DNA from: Saprospirales bacterium
GTDB taxonomy: Bacteria > Bacteroidota > Bacteroidia > Chitinophagales > Saprospiraceae
Assembly: GCA_002698985.1 (NCBI GenBank)
Contig: PAAY01000004.1
Location: 62,001-126,000, forward strand
Direction: 5' to 3'
DNA length: 64,000 nt
Below are positions 1 to 7,895 of the stretch, piece by piece; the stretch's first letter is position 1, and every line of letters begins with the position of its first letter. The notes under the pieces were generated by a model that ran no database searches, was not told the DNA's origin, and saw nothing but the letters and a program-made list of their open reading frames with translations. The translations under genes were made by a program, and so were the position numbers.

Positions 1-986
1 CCCTGCAGGAAGAGGAGTATTTCACCCAACAGCGCAGCCCGGTGGATGAGGTGTACAAGCTGATAGAGCAAGACTTGGTGGATGCCATTGCCGCCCTTCC
101 GGAAAAGTCAGAATATCCCGCCAAAGACCTGGGCCGGGCTACCAAAGGCGCCGCCCGTGGCATCCTGGCAAAATTGTACATGCTTCGAAAAGACTACACC
201 AAAGCGCTGGAGCAGTGCCAGGCCATCATCAACTCCGGCGAGTACAGCCTGGAGCCACGCTATGGTGATATCTTCCTTCCGCAAGGCGAAAACGGAGTTG
301 AGAGCATTTTCGAGATCGGTGCAGTGGCAGTGCAAGCCGCTGTAGCTGGCTCAGGTGCGTCTCCTTACAACATGATCCAGGGTGTGCGTGGCATCCCCAA
401 CCTCGGCTGGGGTTTCAACCGCCCCAGCGACGACCTGGTGGCCAGCTATGAACCCGGTGACCCTCGCCGGCAGGCCACCATCATCTACGTCGGTGAAGTA
501 CTCCCCGACGGCAGCACCATCGTGCAGGACAACCCCGAAATCGTGAACGAACGTTACAACCAGAAAGCATGGGTGCCTGCACACCCTGGCCTTCAGGATA
601 ACGGCCCCGGCAACCTGCGTCTTCTCCGCTACGCCGACATTCTCCTCCTTGCCTCCGAAGCCCTCAACGAGCTGGGTCAACCGGACCAGGCACTCACCTA
701 CCTGAACATGGTCCGCCAACGGGCCCGCGGTACCAACAACTTCATCCTGCCCGATATCACCACCACCGACCAGACGGAACTGCGCACCATCATCCGCCAC
801 GAACGCCGCGTAGAGCTGGCCATGGAACAACAGCGCTGGTTCGACCTGCTGCGCTGGGGCATCGCCGGTGATGTAATGCAGGCCCTCGGCAAAAACTTCG
901 AAAAAGGCAAACACGAACTGCTACCGCTACCCCAATCGGAAATTGACCTGAGCGGGGGGAGACTCCAACAAAATTCAGGCTACTGA
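1..986 (+). CDS. RagB/SusD-family nutrient uptake outer membrane lipoprotein (5' end outside window)
   Basis: The reading frame is open from base 3, so the gene starts before the window and about 327 C-terminal residues are seen. The sequence has the SusD look: a TPR-like helical stretch (ARGILAKLYMLRKDYTKAL), the late motif LRYADILLLASEALNELG, RHERRVELAMEQQRWFDLLRW, and the closing LPLPQSEIDL...NSGY. In this family the protein is a surface-exposed lipoprotein that forms the lid of a SusC-type TonB-dependent transporter and captures glycans or peptides; the SusC partner is expected upstream, outside the window. The substrate cannot be told from this part. The TGA stop (984-986) is also the first triplet of the repeat array that follows. 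Confidence 0.93.
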   Translation, partial: LQEEEYFTQQRSPVDEVYKLIEQDLVDAIAALPEKSEYPAKDLGRATKGAARGILAKLYMLRKDYTKALEQCQAIINSGEYSLEPRYGDIFLPQGENGVESIFEIGAVAVQAAVAGSGASPYNMIQGVRGIPNLGWGFNRPSDDLVASYEPGDPRRQATIIYVGEVLPDGSTIVQDNPEIVNERYNQKAWVPAHPGLQDNGPGNLRLLRYADILLLASEALNELGQPDQALTYLNMVRQRARGTNNFILPDITTTDQTELRTIIRHERRVELAMEQQRWFDLLRWGIAGDVMQALGKNFEKGKHELLPLPQSEIDLSGGRLQQNSGY

Positions 987-1267
987 CTTTGATTCTTGTG
1001 ATTATGTGATGGACTATGATTAGGCAGGTTGAAATCAAGGTAATCAAGGCAATCAAAAAAATCAGAGTCTGACTTTGATTAATGTGATTGTATGATGGGC
1101 TGTGATGGACGCTGGTTAATATGATTTAATGATGGACTGTGATTAGGCGTTGTTGAAATCAAGGTAATCAAGAAAATCAGGCAAATCAAAGTAAAACTAT
1201 GGTTGGGATGGATTATATTTATCCGTGGAGAATCAAGATGATCAAGAAAATCAAATGAATCAAAGTA
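984..1267. repeat. Upstream arm of palindromic nonamer repeat array
   Basis: Two imperfect palindromic units are visible, 985-1069 and 1071-1192, plus a solitary right arm at 1231-1266. Each unit begins GACTTTGATT, passes through GATT-type steps about 9 bases apart (TGTGATTAT), crosses a loop, and returns as AATCAAGGY-type nonamers ending in ATCARAGTC, the inverse of the start. The first unit overlaps the TGA of the susD gene. The last right arm ends only 9 bases before the ATG of the GxxExxY gene. Copies here are more divergent than those downstream of that gene. Confidence 0.85.
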
Positions 1268-1274
1268 CAGACAC

Positions 1275-1700
1275 ATGATCAAAGAACAATACATATACTC
1301 TGATCTGACCGCAAAAATCATCGGCTGCGCAATGGAGGTACACCGCCAGTTGGGCAATGGATTTCCTGAAAAGCTTTACCAGCGGGCATTGGCCATTGAA
1401 ATGGAATCGCAAGGGCTATCGTTCAGCCGGGAATTTGTAATGCCGGTTTACTACAAGGGGCAGAAGATAGGCACCCGCCGGGCAGATTTCTTGGTGGAGA
1501 AAGTCATCGCAGTCGAGTTAAAAGCGGTGATCCAGCTGGAAGATGTACACCTCGCACAAGCCATCAACTACCTGGAAGCCTACGACTTGGAGGTAGGTTT
1601 ATTGATAAACTTCGGTGCCCGGAGCCTTCAGTTCAAGCGGGTTCAGAATAAGAAGTTCAATCAGGCGAAGCAGGGGAACCCAAACGTGAGGAAAAAGTAA
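1275..1700 (+). CDS. GxxExxY family protein (PD-(D/E)XK nuclease-like, PDDEXK_3)
   Basis: A 141-residue protein with the signature GFPEKLY (residues 29-35), which gives the family its name GxxExxY. A PD-(D/E)XK-type active site is visible: E42, D71 in RRADFLV, and E81-x-K83 in AVELKA, with D71 and E81 spaced by nine residues. This is the layout expected of an endonuclease-like fold, but to my knowledge no activity or substrate is firmly established for the family. The C-terminus is basic (KKFNQAKQGNPNVRKK), fitting nucleic-acid contact. The ATG lies 9 bases after a repeat arm, and another repeat arm begins 10 bases after the stop, so the gene sits inside the repeat array with no independent promoter seen. 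Family call is sure; biochemical role is inferred. Confidence 0.9.
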   Translation: MIKEQYIYSDLTAKIIGCAMEVHRQLGNGFPEKLYQRALAIEMESQGLSFSREFVMPVYYKGQKIGTRRADFLVEKVIAVELKAVIQLEDVHLAQAINYLEAYDLEVGLLINFGARSLQFKRVQNKKFNQAKQGNPNVRKK

Positions 1701-1707
1701 AGACAGG

Positions 1708-2021
1708 TTGAAATCAAGGCAATCAAGGCAATCACATGAATCAAAGTCGGGCTGTGATTAATGTGATTATGTGATGGACTATGATTAGACAAGGGTTGAA
1801 ATCAGGGCAATCAAGGCAATCACATAAATCAAAGTCGGGCTGTGATTAATGTGATTATGTGATGTGCTATGATTAGACAAGGGTTGAAATCAAGGCAATC
1901 AAGGCAATCACATGAATCAAAGTCGGACTGTGATTAAGGTGATTATGTGATGTGCTATGATTAGGCAAGGGGTGAAATCAAGGCAATCAATAAATCATAC
2001 GAATCAAGGTCTTCATAGTCA
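1708..2021. repeat. Downstream tandem array of an 88-bp palindromic unit
   Basis: The marker TTGAAATCA (last copy GTGAAATCA) recurs at 1708, 1796, 1884 and 1972, exactly 88 bases apart. Each unit carries nonamers AATCAAGGC, AATCAAGGC, AATCACATG, AATCAAAGT, then the inverse GATT-type steps (TGTGATTAATGTGATTATG) and a short spacer containing GATTAGACAAGG. The two halves can pair into an imperfect stem of about 38 bp. Units are nearly identical to one another, unlike the upstream arm. The array runs up to the TGA of sufT on the opposite strand (2019-2021). This explains the whole 318-base gap between the GxxExxY gene and sufT. Confidence 0.9.
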
Positions 2022-2330
2022 AAACATGTCCAGCATCAGCCGTGCCTCTTCGCTCATGCGCTCTTTGGTCCAGGGTGGGTCGAAAACCACTTGCAGGTCC
2101 ACGTCGTTGACACCTTCCACTTCCATGACTTTTTGCTGTACTTCCAAAGGTAGTGAGCCGGCCACCGGACACATGGGGGTGGTCAAGGTCATTTTAATGT
2201 CCACTTTTCCGTCGTCAGAAATGGCGATGTCGTAGATCAGGCCCAACTCGTAGATGTCCACGGGGATCTCCGGGTCGTGCACGGTTTTGATGGCGGCTAT
2301 GATCTTTTCTCTGAGGCTGTCACGGTCCAT
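2019..2330 (-). CDS. sufT: SufT-like Fe-S assembly protein (DUF59/MIP18 family)
   Basis: A 103-residue single-domain DUF59 protein. Visible family features are the N-terminal HDPEIPVDIYELGLIYDI and the conserved TTPMCP stretch with its cysteine, then PLEVQQKV and a VVFDPPWTKERMSEEAR tail. DUF59 proteins act in Fe-S cluster assembly or delivery (SufT in bacteria, MIP18/CIA2 in eukaryotes). It is the last gene of the suf operon, 4 bases after the sufE stop, which supports this role over the related PaaD subunit of phenylacetyl-CoA epoxygenase. Its TGA abuts the repeat array. Confidence 0.9.
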   Translation of the reverse strand: MDRDSLREKIIAAIKTVHDPEIPVDIYELGLIYDIAISDDGKVDIKMTLTTPMCPVAGSLPLEVQQKVMEVEGVNDVDLQVVFDPPWTKERMSEEARLMLDMF

Positions 2331-2334
2331 TTGA

Positions 2335-2772
2335 TTATTCGTTCTTGCCGGTCAATTGTTTTTGAAAAGCCAGGGCGTATAGTTTCATCTGTTTCAGCAT
2401 GCTCACCAGGCCGTTGGCACGAGTGGGCGACAGGTGTTCTTTCAGCCCGATTTTGTCCAGGAAGTAGAGGTCGGCATCCAGGATTTCCTGTGGGCTGTGG
2501 CCCGAAAGCACCCTGATTAGCAGAGCGATGATGCCTTTGGTGATAACGGCATCGCTGTCGGCTTTGAAAACCACCTTGCCGTCTTCGAGGTTTGCGTGCA
2601 GCCACACTTTGCTTTGGCAACCCCTTACCAGGTAGTCCTCCGTTTTGTATTGCTCGTCGATGAGGGGAAGGTCTTTTCCCAGCTCGATGATGTATTCGTA
2701 TTTCTCCAACCAGTCGCCAAAAAAGGAAAACTCTTCGATGATGGCGTCCTGGATCTGGTTGATGCTTTCCAT
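2335..2772 (-). CDS. sufE: Cysteine desulfuration protein SufE
   Basis: A 145-residue SufE/NifU-like fold protein. It accepts persulfide sulfur from the SufS cysteine desulfurase and passes it to the SufBCD scaffold. The acceptor cysteine is C52 in LVRGCQSKVW, equivalent to C51 of the E. coli protein. The family hallmarks GDWLEKYEYIIELG and LSPTRANGLVSML are present and the length is normal. It lies 32 bases downstream of sufS and 4 bases upstream of sufT in one transcription unit. Confidence 0.95.
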   Translation of the reverse strand: MESINQIQDAIIEEFSFFGDWLEKYEYIIELGKDLPLIDEQYKTEDYLVRGCQSKVWLHANLEDGKVVFKADSDAVITKGIIALLIRVLSGHSPQEILDADLYFLDKIGLKEHLSPTRANGLVSMLKQMKLYALAFQKQLTGKNE

Positions 2773-2804
2773 GCGATATTGGTTTCGCTTCGCAAAAAAG
2801 CGGT

Positions 2805-4049
2805 TTAAAGCAAGAGTTTCACGGCTCGTTTGATACCGGCAGCCAGCCTATCCAGCTCTGCTTTGGTGGTGTACATGCCAAAGGAGGCCCGCACAGTGCC
2901 GGGAATGCCGAAGCGATCCATGATCGGCTCGGTACAGTGGTGGCCGGTACGCACGGCTATCCCCATTTTGTCGAGCAGGGTACCGATGTCGTAGGGGTGG
3001 GTGCCTTCCACCACGAAAGAAAGCAGGCCTGCTTTGTTGGAAGCATTGCCTATCAGGCGCAAGCCAGGTATTTCACGAAGCAGCTCGGTGCCGTATTTCA
3101 GTAATTCGTTTTCGTGTTCCGCAATGTTGTTAAGGCCGATTCCCTGCAGGTATTCAATGGCGGCATGCAGCCCCACACTGCCGGCGATGTCTGGTGTGCC
3201 GGCTTCAAATTTGAAGGGCAGCTCGTTGTAAGTGGTCTTTTCGAAGGTGACCCGTGAGATCATCTCTCCGCCGCCGTGGTAAGGTGGCATTTTTTCCAAC
3301 CACGCAGTTTTTCCGAAGAGAATGCCGATGCCCGTAGGGCCGTACATTTTATGGCCGCTGAAAGCATAGAAATCCACATCCAGTTCCGAAACGTTGACAG
3401 GTGAATGCGGCACGGCCTGTGCTCCGTCCACCAGGACAGGAATGCCATATTGATGAGCCATCTTCACAATTTCCCGGATGGGGTTGATGGTTCCCAGGGT
3501 GTTGGATACATGCGTGAGTGCCAGGATTTTAACCGGCCCCTGCAGGTATTGCCCGAGGGCATCCATGTCCAGCTCTCCTTCGTCGGAGATGGGAACTACC
3601 CGCAGTGTGGCTCCTGTTCGTTCGCAGATGAGTTGCCAGGGAACGATGTTGGAATGATGCTCCATCCAGGTGATGAGTACTTCATCTCCTGGCTTTAAAA
3701 AGGCGCTGCCGAAGCTGCTGGCCACCAGGTTGATGGACTCTGTGGTGCCACGGGTAAAAATGACCTCGTGCTCCTCCCTAGCACCGATAAAACGCTGTAC
3801 GGCCTTGCGGGCTGCCTCAAACATATCGGTGGCTTCCTGGCTGAGCTGATACACCCCCCTGTGCACGTTGGCGTGGTGCTGCCGGTAGTAGTTGTCCATG
3901 GCCTGCAATACCGGAAGAGGTTTCTGACTGGAAGCAGCGGTGTCGAGGAAACAAAGGGGCTGGCCATTCATCTCCCGTTGCAGAATGGGAAAATCCTTCC
4001 GCACGGCTTCCACATCAAAAACACCGGTTGTTGCAAGGTTTCCGGACAT
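2805..4049 (-). CDS. sufS: Cysteine desulfurase SufS (class II)
   Basis: A 414-residue PLP enzyme that removes sulfur from L-cysteine, giving alanine and an enzyme-bound persulfide. The PLP lysine is K234 in AFSGHKMYGPTGIG, and the active cysteine is C372 in RTGHHCTEP, the short-loop arrangement of SufS rather than IscS. The N-terminal FLDTAASSQKP and the HRGVYQLS segment are standard. Length matches the family. The gene starts 3 bases after the sufD stop, so translation is probably coupled, and sufE, its partner, follows. Confidence 0.97.
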   Translation of the reverse strand: MSGNLATTGVFDVEAVRKDFPILQREMNGQPLCFLDTAASSQKPLPVLQAMDNYYRQHHANVHRGVYQLSQEATDMFEAARKAVQRFIGAREEHEVIFTRGTTESINLVASSFGSAFLKPGDEVLITWMEHHSNIVPWQLICERTGATLRVVPISDEGELDMDALGQYLQGPVKILALTHVSNTLGTINPIREIVKMAHQYGIPVLVDGAQAVPHSPVNVSELDVDFYAFSGHKMYGPTGIGILFGKTAWLEKMPPYHGGGEMISRVTFEKTTYNELPFKFEAGTPDIAGSVGLHAAIEYLQGIGLNNIAEHENELLKYGTELLREIPGLRLIGNASNKAGLLSFVVEGTHPYDIGTLLDKMGIAVRTGHHCTEPIMDRFGIPGTVRASFGMYTTKAELDRLAAGIKRAVKLLL

Positions 4050-4052
4050 GGG

Positions 4053-5372
4053 TCAATGGTTGTAAAGCTTATCGTGAACGAGTTTTTCCACAAAATTTCT
4101 CACAGGTTCGTGAGGCATGTTGCTGATCACCTCGCCTAGAAAGGCAAATTGCAGGAGGGTGCGGGCTTCCCGCAGCGGCAGGCCCCTCGAACGCAGGTAA
4201 AAAACGGCGCTTTCGTCCAGTTGGCCGATGGTGGCACCGTGGCTGCATTTCACATCATCGGCAAAGATCTCCAACTGCGGCTTGGCGTCCATAATTGCAT
4301 CGGGTGAGAGCAGCAGGGTGCTGTTTTGCTGAAAAGCATTGGTCTTTTGGGCATCGGGGCGCACCAGCACCTTGCCGTTGAAAACACCCCTGGCCTTACC
4401 GGTCACGATGCCTTTGTACAGCTCGTTGCTGTTGCAATGGGGCACGGCGTGGTCCATAAAAGTCTGGTTGTCCACGTGTTGCTCGCCATTGATGAGGTAA
4501 ATGCCGTTGAGGTGTGTCTCGGTGTTCGACTGCTCCAGCAGCACGTTCTGGTTGTTGCGCACGATGGCGCCTCCCAGGTCGGTTGCATAAGAACTGTATA
4601 CACTGTCCCGCTCTTGCTCCACTTCACAAAAGTTGATCTGGAAAGCAGTGTCGCTTTCCCTTTGCAGGCGGTAGTGGTGCACATGGGCGTTGGCTTCCAG
4701 CCGCAGGCAGCTGACAGCACAGGTGAAGTGCGGCGTATTTCCTTCCTTCGGTAAATAGTGCTCCATCACGGAAAACTCACTGCCAGTTTGTGCGTGCACC
4801 CACAATTGGGGAAACTGCACAAAGGCTTCTTCCCCGGTGGAGAACATCATCAGGTGTACGGGTTTCTCGATGACGGCACCTTTCTGCACCTCCATGTACC
4901 ACCCGTTTTGCCCGAAGGCAGTATTCATTACCACGAATGGATTGTCATGCATGGCATGGGCCTCGAGTTTGGCGCTCAGCCATTCAGAATCCTCACCTTC
5001 CAGGGCATCAGCCAGGGATTTAATGGTCAGCCCTTGCGGCCATTGCGACGCAGGCGTTGAAAGGGCCGGGACAAACTGCCCATTGACGAAGACGAAACGG
5101 ATGTCGTCGAGGTCTTTGATGGCGGCATTTTCAATGTGTTCGGGGCTGAGCGTTGTGGCTTTTCCCAAAGCCCAGTTTTGGGAGACAATTTGGCGAACGC
5201 TGGTGTATTTCCAGTCTTCGTCCCTTCTGGTCGGGAAGCGCATTTCCTCGAGGTGAGCAGCGGCTTTGTCCTGAAGGGCTGCCAGCTTTGGTGCCGGCGA
5301 AGACAGGGCTTTGGCCTTTTCGTACAGCTCTATGAAGTGGCCTATATGTTCTGATGCGATGGCGGTTGGCAT
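4053..5372 (-). CDS. sufD: Fe-S cluster assembly protein SufD
   Basis: A 439-residue SufD, a beta-helix scaffold subunit that pairs with SufB and binds the SufC ATPase. Recognisable parts are RRDEDWKYTS near the N-terminus, the long beta-helix, and the C-terminal KCSHGATIGQLDESAVFYLRSRG block that houses the SufC contact. I chose the ATG at 5372 (MPTAIASEHIG), which leaves a 40-base gap after sufC. An in-frame start at 5429 would add 19 residues and overlap the sufC 3' end, with a non-conserved N-terminus. Together with SufB and SufC it forms the SufBC2D complex. Confidence 0.95.
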   Translation of the reverse strand: MPTAIASEHIGHFIELYEKAKALSSPAPKLAALQDKAAAHLEEMRFPTRRDEDWKYTSVRQIVSQNWALGKATTLSPEHIENAAIKDLDDIRFVFVNGQFVPALSTPASQWPQGLTIKSLADALEGEDSEWLSAKLEAHAMHDNPFVVMNTAFGQNGWYMEVQKGAVIEKPVHLMMFSTGEEAFVQFPQLWVHAQTGSEFSVMEHYLPKEGNTPHFTCAVSCLRLEANAHVHHYRLQRESDTAFQINFCEVEQERDSVYSSYATDLGGAIVRNNQNVLLEQSNTETHLNGIYLINGEQHVDNQTFMDHAVPHCNSNELYKGIVTGKARGVFNGKVLVRPDAQKTNAFQQNSTLLLSPDAIMDAKPQLEIFADDVKCSHGATIGQLDESAVFYLRSRGLPLREARTLLQFAFLGEVISNMPHEPVRNFVEKLVHDKLYNH

Positions 5373-5412
5373 TGCTTGATTTGTTTTTTCACGAAAGCGG
5401 TTGATGACTCCT

Positions 5413-6171
5413 TTAGCCGGCAACGGCATTTTCTTCCTTGATCCAGTCGTAACCTTTCTCTTCCAGTTGCAGGGCCAGCTCTTTGCCGCCGGATTTCACG
5501 ATGCGGCCGTTGAAGAGCACGTGCACAAAATCCGGAACGATGTAGTTGAGCAGGCGCTGGTAGTGGGTCACCACGATGAAAGAGCGGTCGGGGCTGCGCA
5601 GGGCGTTCACGGAATCAGCCACCACTTTCAGGGCGTCGATGTCAAGTCCGGAGTCCGTTTCATCGAGGATGGCGAGGCTGGGCTCCAGCAAGGCCATCTG
5701 CAGCATTTCGTTGCGCTTTTTCTCACCGCCGCTGAAGCCTTCGTTGAGCGAGCGCTTGAGCATTTGCTCGTCCATGCCCAACAGCTTCGTTTTGGAACGG
5801 ATGAACTTGAGCATTTCCACCGGACTCAGCTCCTGCTGGCCGCGGGCACGGCGGTTGGCGTTGATGGCCTCTTTGAGGAAAGTGGCCATGCTGACACCCG
5901 GTATTTCCACCGGGTATTGAAAAGCCAGAAAAACACCGGCGTGAGCCCTTTCGTCCACGTCCATCTCCAGGAGGTCTTCACCTTTGTAAATGACGGAGCC
6001 TTCGGTAACCTCGTATTCTTCCCTTCCGGCCAGCACATTGGCCAGGGTTGATTTACCGGAGCCATTGGGGCCCATGATGGCGTGCACCTCACCGGGGTTC
6101 ACCTCCAGGTTGATGCCTTTGAGTATTTCGTTGCCTTCTACTGAGGCGTGCAAATTCTTAATACTGAGCAT
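5413..6171 (-). CDS. sufC: Fe-S cluster assembly ATPase SufC
   Basis: A 252-residue ABC-type ATPase with Walker [10 protein letters not shown] at residues 34-42, signature [10 protein letters not shown], and Walker [13 protein letters not shown] followed by the switch histidine in VVTHYQRLL. It energises conformational change of the SufBCD scaffold; it is cytosolic, not part of a transporter. It sits between sufB and sufD, which decides the call over other ABC ATPases. Length is typical. Confidence 0.97.
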   Translation of the reverse strand: MLSIKNLHASVEGNEILKGINLEVNPGEVHAIMGPNGSGKSTLANVLAGREEYEVTEGSVIYKGEDLLEMDVDERAHAGVFLAFQYPVEIPGVSMATFLKEAINANRRARGQQELSPVEMLKFIRSKTKLLGMDEQMLKRSLNEGFSGGEKKRNEMLQMALLEPSLAILDETDSGLDIDALKVVADSVNALRSPDRSFIVVTHYQRLLNYIVPDFVHVLFNGRIVKSGGKELALQLEEKGYDWIKEENAVAG

Positions 6172-6203
6172 ATCTAAGTTGGTTAAGTTTTTTCAGAATG
6201 AAA

Positions 6204-7658
6204 TTATCCTACGCTGCCTTCCAGGCTGATGGCCAGTAGTTTTTGCGCTTCTGCAGCAAACTCCATGGGCAGTTCCTGAAAGACCTCCTTGCAATAGCCA
6301 TTCACGATCATGTTGATGGCGTCCTCTTCTTTCAGCCCCCGCTGCTGGAGGTAGAAAAGCTGGTCTTCACCGATTTTTGAGGTGGTGGCTTCGTGTTCCA
6401 CTTTGGCGGTGTTGTTTTCCACTTCCAGGTAGGGGAAGGTGTGCGCTCCGCATTTATCGCCCATGAGCAGGGAGTCGCATTGCGAAAAGTTGTGGGCGTT
6501 CTCGGCCCGTTTGCCCACTTTCACCAGGCCCCGGTAGGAGTTGTGGCTGCGGCCTGCGGAAATACCCTTCGACACGATGGTGCTTCGGGTGTTCTTGCCG
6601 ATGTGGATCATCTTGGTGCCGGTGTCGGCTTCCTGCCGATTGTTGGTCACGGCCACGCTGTAAAACTCCCCGATGGAGTCGTCGCCTTTCAGAATGCAGG
6701 AAGGATATTTCCAGGTTATGGCAGAGCCGGTTTCCACCTGTGTCCATGAAATGCGGCTGCGCTTGCCGGCACAAAGGCCGCGCTTGGTCACGAAGTTATA
6801 AATGCCACCCCGTCCTTCTTCATCGCCCGGATACCAGTTCTGCACGGTTGAGTATTTGATGTAGGCATCGTCAAGGGCAATCAGTTCCACAACGGCCGCG
6901 TGCAGTTGATTCTCATCCCGCATAGGTGCGGTGCAACCTTCCAGGTAGCTGACATAGCTGCCTTCTTCGGCAACGATGAGGGTACGCTCAAACTGCCCCG
7001 TATTGGCAGTGTTGATCCGGAAATAGGTTGACAGCTCGATGGGGCAGCGCACTCCTTTCGGTATGTAAACAAAAGAGCCGTCGCTGAAAACGGCGGAGTT
7101 GAGTGCAGCAAAGAAGTTATCGGTTTGCGGAACCACCGAGCCCAGGTACTTTTTTACCAGTTCCGGGTGCTCCTTGACGGCTTCGCTGAAAGAGCAGAAG
7201 ATGATCCCTTTTTCAGCGAGCATTTCTTTGTAGGTGGTGGTGACTGACACACTGTCGATCACGGCGTCCACAGCCACACCGGCCAGCACCTTTTGCTCTT
7301 CCAGGGGAATGCCCAGCTTCTCAAATGTGCGGAGCAGCTCAGGGTCCACCTCGTCCAGGCTGTCGTATTTGGGCTTCTTTTTTGGCGAAGCGTAATAAAT
7401 GATGTCCTGGTAATCAATGGGCTCGTATTTGACATTGGGCCAGTGCGGCTCCTCCATGGTCAGCCAGTGGCGGTAGGCTTTAAGCCGCCATTCCAACAGC
7501 CATTCCGGCTCTTCTTTTTTGGCCGAAATCTGCCGGATAACATCCTCGTTGAGTCCCTTCGGAAAAACTTCGGTATCAATATCGGATGTGAAGCCGTACT
7601 TGTAATCACTCGACGTGTGTTCCTCGAGTGTCTGCATTGACTCGCTCATAACAGTCAT
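6204..7658 (-). CDS. sufB: Fe-S cluster assembly protein SufB
   Basis: A 484-residue SufB, the scaffold on which the nascent Fe-S cluster is built. Diagnostic blocks are [27 protein letters not shown] near the N-terminus, FIYIPKGV-like [22 protein letters not shown] in the core, and the C-terminal [21 protein letters not shown]. First gene of the sufBCDSE-T operon. ATG codons at 7658, 7649 and 7637 are all possible starts; conservation begins only around residue 17, so the first is kept by default. A Bacteroidota-type promoter lies about 50 bases upstream. Confidence 0.97.
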   Translation of the reverse strand: MTVMSESMQTLEEHTSSDYKYGFTSDIDTEVFPKGLNEDVIRQISAKKEEPEWLLEWRLKAYRHWLTMEEPHWPNVKYEPIDYQDIIYYASPKKKPKYDSLDEVDPELLRTFEKLGIPLEEQKVLAGVAVDAVIDSVSVTTTYKEMLAEKGIIFCSFSEAVKEHPELVKKYLGSVVPQTDNFFAALNSAVFSDGSFVYIPKGVRCPIELSTYFRINTANTGQFERTLIVAEEGSYVSYLEGCTAPMRDENQLHAAVVELIALDDAYIKYSTVQNWYPGDEEGRGGIYNFVTKRGLCAGKRSRISWTQVETGSAITWKYPSCILKGDDSIGEFYSVAVTNNRQEADTGTKMIHIGKNTRSTIVSKGISAGRSHNSYRGLVKVGKRAENAHNFSQCDSLLMGDKCGAHTFPYLEVENNTAKVEHEATTSKIGEDQLFYLQQRGLKEEDAINMIVNGYCKEVFQELPMEFAAEAQKLLAISLEGSVG

Positions 7659-7707
7659 TATTTATGGAAGTGAGAGGCGTGCATTTCCTGCCGGATGAAC
7701 AGGGCGG

Positions 7708-7741
7708 CAAAGGTACGCATGTTATTTAGACTAATTTTCAA
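7708..7741 (-). promoter_or_regulatory. Candidate promoter of the suf operon
   Basis: On the minus strand TACCTTTG (7715-7708) matches the Bacteroidota -7 box TAnnTTTG, with TTG at 7741-7739, 23 bases upstream. Transcription would begin about 45 bases before the sufB ATG. No IscR or Fur-type operator was recognised nearby. Confidence 0.5.
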
Positions 7742-7895
7742 TTAGGTAGCAATAATTACAAAAATCACCAGCCTGGGTTCATCAGAGAATGTCATTTTTT
7801 AGTCCTTCAAACTGATTTTAATCGCCAAATGGTGCAAAGATTCGCTTACTGGGACAGAAGCCGGCATTAAGCTATCTTGCGCCACATAGTATAAC

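Noticed and set aside
1708-2021. Tandem repeats as a possible CRISPR array
   Set aside because: The 88-bp units are continuous without unique spacers, are internally repetitive, and no cas gene is present.
2019-7658. suf operon as something unusual
   Set aside because: Gene set and order sufBCDSE-T, catalytic residues and spacing are all ordinary for Bacteroidota.
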